A stretch of 15,879 nucleotides of DNA, taken from positions 1 through 15,879 of the forward strand of contig JANQEF010000259.1 in the NCBI GenBank assembly GCA_028278465.1. The letters are read 5' to 3'. This DNA comes from Dehalococcoidia bacterium (lineage in GTDB: Bacteria; Chloroflexota; Dehalococcoidia; Lucifugimonadales; Lucifugimonadaceae). The notes under the pieces were generated by a model. It saw only the letters and a list, made by a program, of their open reading frames with translations, was not told where the DNA came from and did no database searches. How positions within the stretch are numbered: position 1 is the stretch's first letter; each line of letters begins with the position of its first letter. Below, one piece after another: positions 13,863 through 15,879 of this stretch. The translations under genes and the position numbers were made by a program.

Positions 13863-15879
13863 AGCAGCTATTCCTCGCTCTCCTAGAACGAGCCAAACGG
13901 CTCATCGCCCCGGTTCAGCTACCGGAATCGGGTAACGGAGCAGTAATCGCTCCAGTTGGAGTATGGAACTTGAGGGGACCTGCGCCGGGTGAGGCCGGCG
14001 GCACTTCGGGGTCTACACATATGTCCAGCCAGTATCAGGAAGGCGCAACGACCGGGCGCATCAGGCGGTACGCAGCAAAGACCGCAGCGGTGCTCACGGC
14101 GATTGCGCTCATAGCGGCAATATCGGTGCCGACACTCGGCACGAGCACCGGCCGCGCTAGCGCCGACCACGCACCGCTTGAAGCCATCTTCGGCACCGTA
14201 GTCGCCGTATCGCCTCCGGACTCGATCACCGTGGCGACCGACTCGGGCGTGCGGACCGTTCTCGTGCCTGGCAACGACGTCTTCACAGGCGACATCACGG
14301 CGGTCGATGAGATCTCTGAAGGCGACCGCGTCGTCGGCTCGATCCATGTCGATGCGAACGGCATCACGACCGCAGATAAGCTGCTGATCGTTCCTGACCT
14401 TACGAAGACGGTCACTCGACACATCCTCGGCGTGATCCTCGACGCGCAGGACGGCGTGATCGTCATCCAGGACCGTGACGGCAACACCATCAACGTCGAC
14501 GTCCCGGCAGGCATAGACATCCCGCCGGTCGGCACCGTTGTGACGGCTGTTGCGCAGCTCGACCGTGCGACTGGCCTGCTCAGGGCGCAGGCGTTCGACA
14601 GGGTCGAGGACGCCGTACAGCGCATCCAGGACGCCAAGGACCGCGTCACCGACTCCGATCTGAAGGACGAGTTGGAAGATCTGCTCGAGCGGGCTCGTGA
14701 CCAACACCTGAGCGCGCTGGAGAGGGCCCGTGAAGGGCTTGAGCGGGCGCAGCAGGCTGTCTCCGCCGCTATCGCAGAACGTGACAAGGCGCAGCAGAGG
14801 CTGGCCGAGGTCGAGGCGCAGTTCCACGACCTGCGGCAGCGCTATGTGCAGGAGGCGAGCGACCGCAACGAGCGACTGCCCGAGTTGCGCACAGAAGGAA
14901 CGCTGGACCACGACGAGGACGAGTGGGCGGAACCGTCGGGCACCTTTTCGCTGGTCCCGCGCATCAACGACTCTTCAGACAGCTTCACACGGACATTCAC
15001 CCGCGACGAGAAGACGCTGGCGATAGTGCCTGTCGAGCTGCGGGAGACCGACCCGGCGACGCCGGCGATCACAACGACTATCGCCCGCAGCGTTGCGCTG
15101 CCGCTGAACGAGGTTAAGAGCCTCATCCCGTCGGGCTCGAGAGTGATCGTGCAGTACGACCCGAACACCGAGCCTGCGCGGGCGACGCTGATCACGGTTC
15201 TGCCGCCCGAGCTGCCTGACGCCATAGCTGAGGCGCTCGAGCGCGAGCGGCTGCGCTCCATCAACGGTTTCATCACGCTGGTCGAAGAGACTCCAGACCT
15301 CGAAGAGACGATCGGCGTGGTGGTCGTGACCAACCGCGAGCACGACGTGAAGGTTGCCGCCAAGGTCACGCAAGACACCGAGATCGTCGTCGACGGTGAG
15401 AAGGCCGGGTTCGGCGAACTCGCCGCCGGCATGTCTGTCGAGATCGAGTTCGACGAAGCCTCGGCTGAGGCCGACGGGACCGCGTCGCAGGTGCTCGAAG
15501 GCAGGCTGAACGCGCTGCGGATCCGCGCCACGTCTGAGATCGACGACAACGAGGTTCACGTCGCAGGCGTCATAGCGGGCCTCGATCCCGAGACCAGGAC
15601 GGTCGGCATCCTGACGCGGGACGGCGATGTTGTCAGGGCGGTCGTGCTGGACGACGCGGTCATATTCAAGAACGGCGCGCAGGCGCGGTTCGCCGCGCTC
15701 GAGGTCGGCGACCTGGTGCTCGACGCCAGCCGCCTCAACCGCGGCACTCTCGTCCTGACCCGGCTCGTCGTGCAGTCGCCGCAGGCCGTCACCTTCACCG
15801 GCGCCATCACCGGGCTCGACCGCAACCCGGACCGGCTTACGGTTGCGACAACGAACGGCCGCGTGCTGGTGATCTTCGT
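13859..15879 (+). CDS. DUF5666-like repeat and coiled-coil envelope protein, 3' end outside window
   Basis: The frame is open for 673 codons to the window edge. From the ATG at 13859 there are about 70 residues before one hydrophobic segment (TAAVLTAIALIAAISVPTLG), a signal sequence or anchor. Then come beta-rich units of DUF5666 style: FGTVVAVSPPDSITVATDSG with EGDRVVGSI (about 112-185), and LGVILDAQDGVIVIQDRDGN with VGTVVTAVAQLD. A coiled coil of about 95 residues follows (about 247-341, ERAREGLERAQQAVSAAIAE). More such units continue to the end (ITLVEETPD, VAGVIAGLDPE, FTGAITGLDRN). It is likely extracytoplasmic, with no known enzyme motif. GGGGGAGGGAC just before the 13859 ATG and the ATGA overlap favour that start. 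The ATG at 14021 would put the hydrophobic segment near the N-terminus and is a real alternative. Confidence 0.85.
   Translation, partial: MKQLFLALLERAKRLIAPVQLPESGNGAVIAPVGVWNLRGPAPGEAGGTSGSTHMSSQYQEGATTGRIRRYAAKTAAVLTAIALIAAISVPTLGTSTGRASADHAPLEAIFGTVVAVSPPDSITVATDSGVRTVLVPGNDVFTGDITAVDEISEGDRVVGSIHVDANGITTADKLLIVPDLTKTVTRHILGVILDAQDGVIVIQDRDGNTINVDVPAGIDIPPVGTVVTAVAQLDRATGLLRAQAFDRVEDAVQRIQDAKDRVTDSDLKDELEDLLERARDQHLSALERAREGLERAQQAVSAAIAERDKAQQRLAEVEAQFHDLRQRYVQEASDRNERLPELRTEGTLDHDEDEWAEPSGTFSLVPRINDSSDSFTRTFTRDEKTLAIVPVELRETDPATPAITTTIARSVALPLNEVKSLIPSGSRVIVQYDPNTEPARATLITVLPPELPDAIAEALERERLRSINGFITLVEETPDLEETIGVVVVTNREHDVKVAAKVTQDTEIVVDGEKAGFGELAAGMSVEIEFDEASAEADGTASQVLEGRLNALRIRATSEIDDNEVHVAGVIAGLDPETRTVGILTRDGDVVRAVVLDDAVIFKNGAQARFAALEVGDLVLDASRLNRGTLVLTRLVVQSPQAVTFTGAITGLDRNPDRLTVATTNGRVLVIF

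Noticed and set aside
13919..14911. A 330-codon minus-strand open frame
   Set aside because: The plus strand has a continuous frame with signal segment, DUF5666-like units and heptads through the same region; the minus product looks like a shadow.

Overview
The window is GC-rich, bacterial and densely coding. It most resembles a Chloroflexota genome, possibly Dehalococcoidia/SAR202-like. The support is the DUF58/transglutaminase pair, a DnaE with a long linker, a secreted Thr-Pro-rich protein beside a DUF5666-like protein, and gene-free islands full of short hairpin repeats. The phylum is an inference from style and not a proven placement.

Layout, left to right. (1) 1-4146, plus strand: the 3' part of a DUF58 gene, a TgpA-like membrane transglutaminase homologue and an O6-alkylguanine-DNA alkyltransferase, with overlapping stop/start codons throughout. 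The first ~115 bases do not fit: they encode an N-terminal piece of a DUF58 protein on the opposite strand, so the window opens across an inversion or fold-back junction. (2) 4147-4818: a gene-free repeat island. (3) 4819-9039, minus strand: dnaE (replicative polymerase alpha subunit) followed by a small DUF2007 gene. (4) 9040-10053: a second gene-free repeat island. (5) 10054-11004, minus strand: an RDD-family membrane protein. (6) 11252-15879, plus strand: a response regulator, a histidine kinase, a small exported Thr-Pro-rich protein and a long DUF5666-like coiled-coil envelope protein that runs off the window. The first two are 16 bases apart and the last two overlap, so this looks like a signalling and cell-envelope cluster.

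The main finding is that the two islands are mirror images. The same series of repeat elements occurs at 4319-4806 in one orientation and at 9375-10008 in the other, bracketing dnaE-DUF2007. One 25-base element is identical between the islands, and several hairpins differ by changes that preserve pairing. A second finding is that the transglutaminase homologue has Ser where the family has its catalytic Cys. A third is a perfect hairpin that covers the Shine-Dalgarno sequence of the TTG-started gene at 13293.

I see no tRNA, rRNA, CRISPR array, transposase or phage gene. All family names come from reading motifs in translated sequence; no database search was run.
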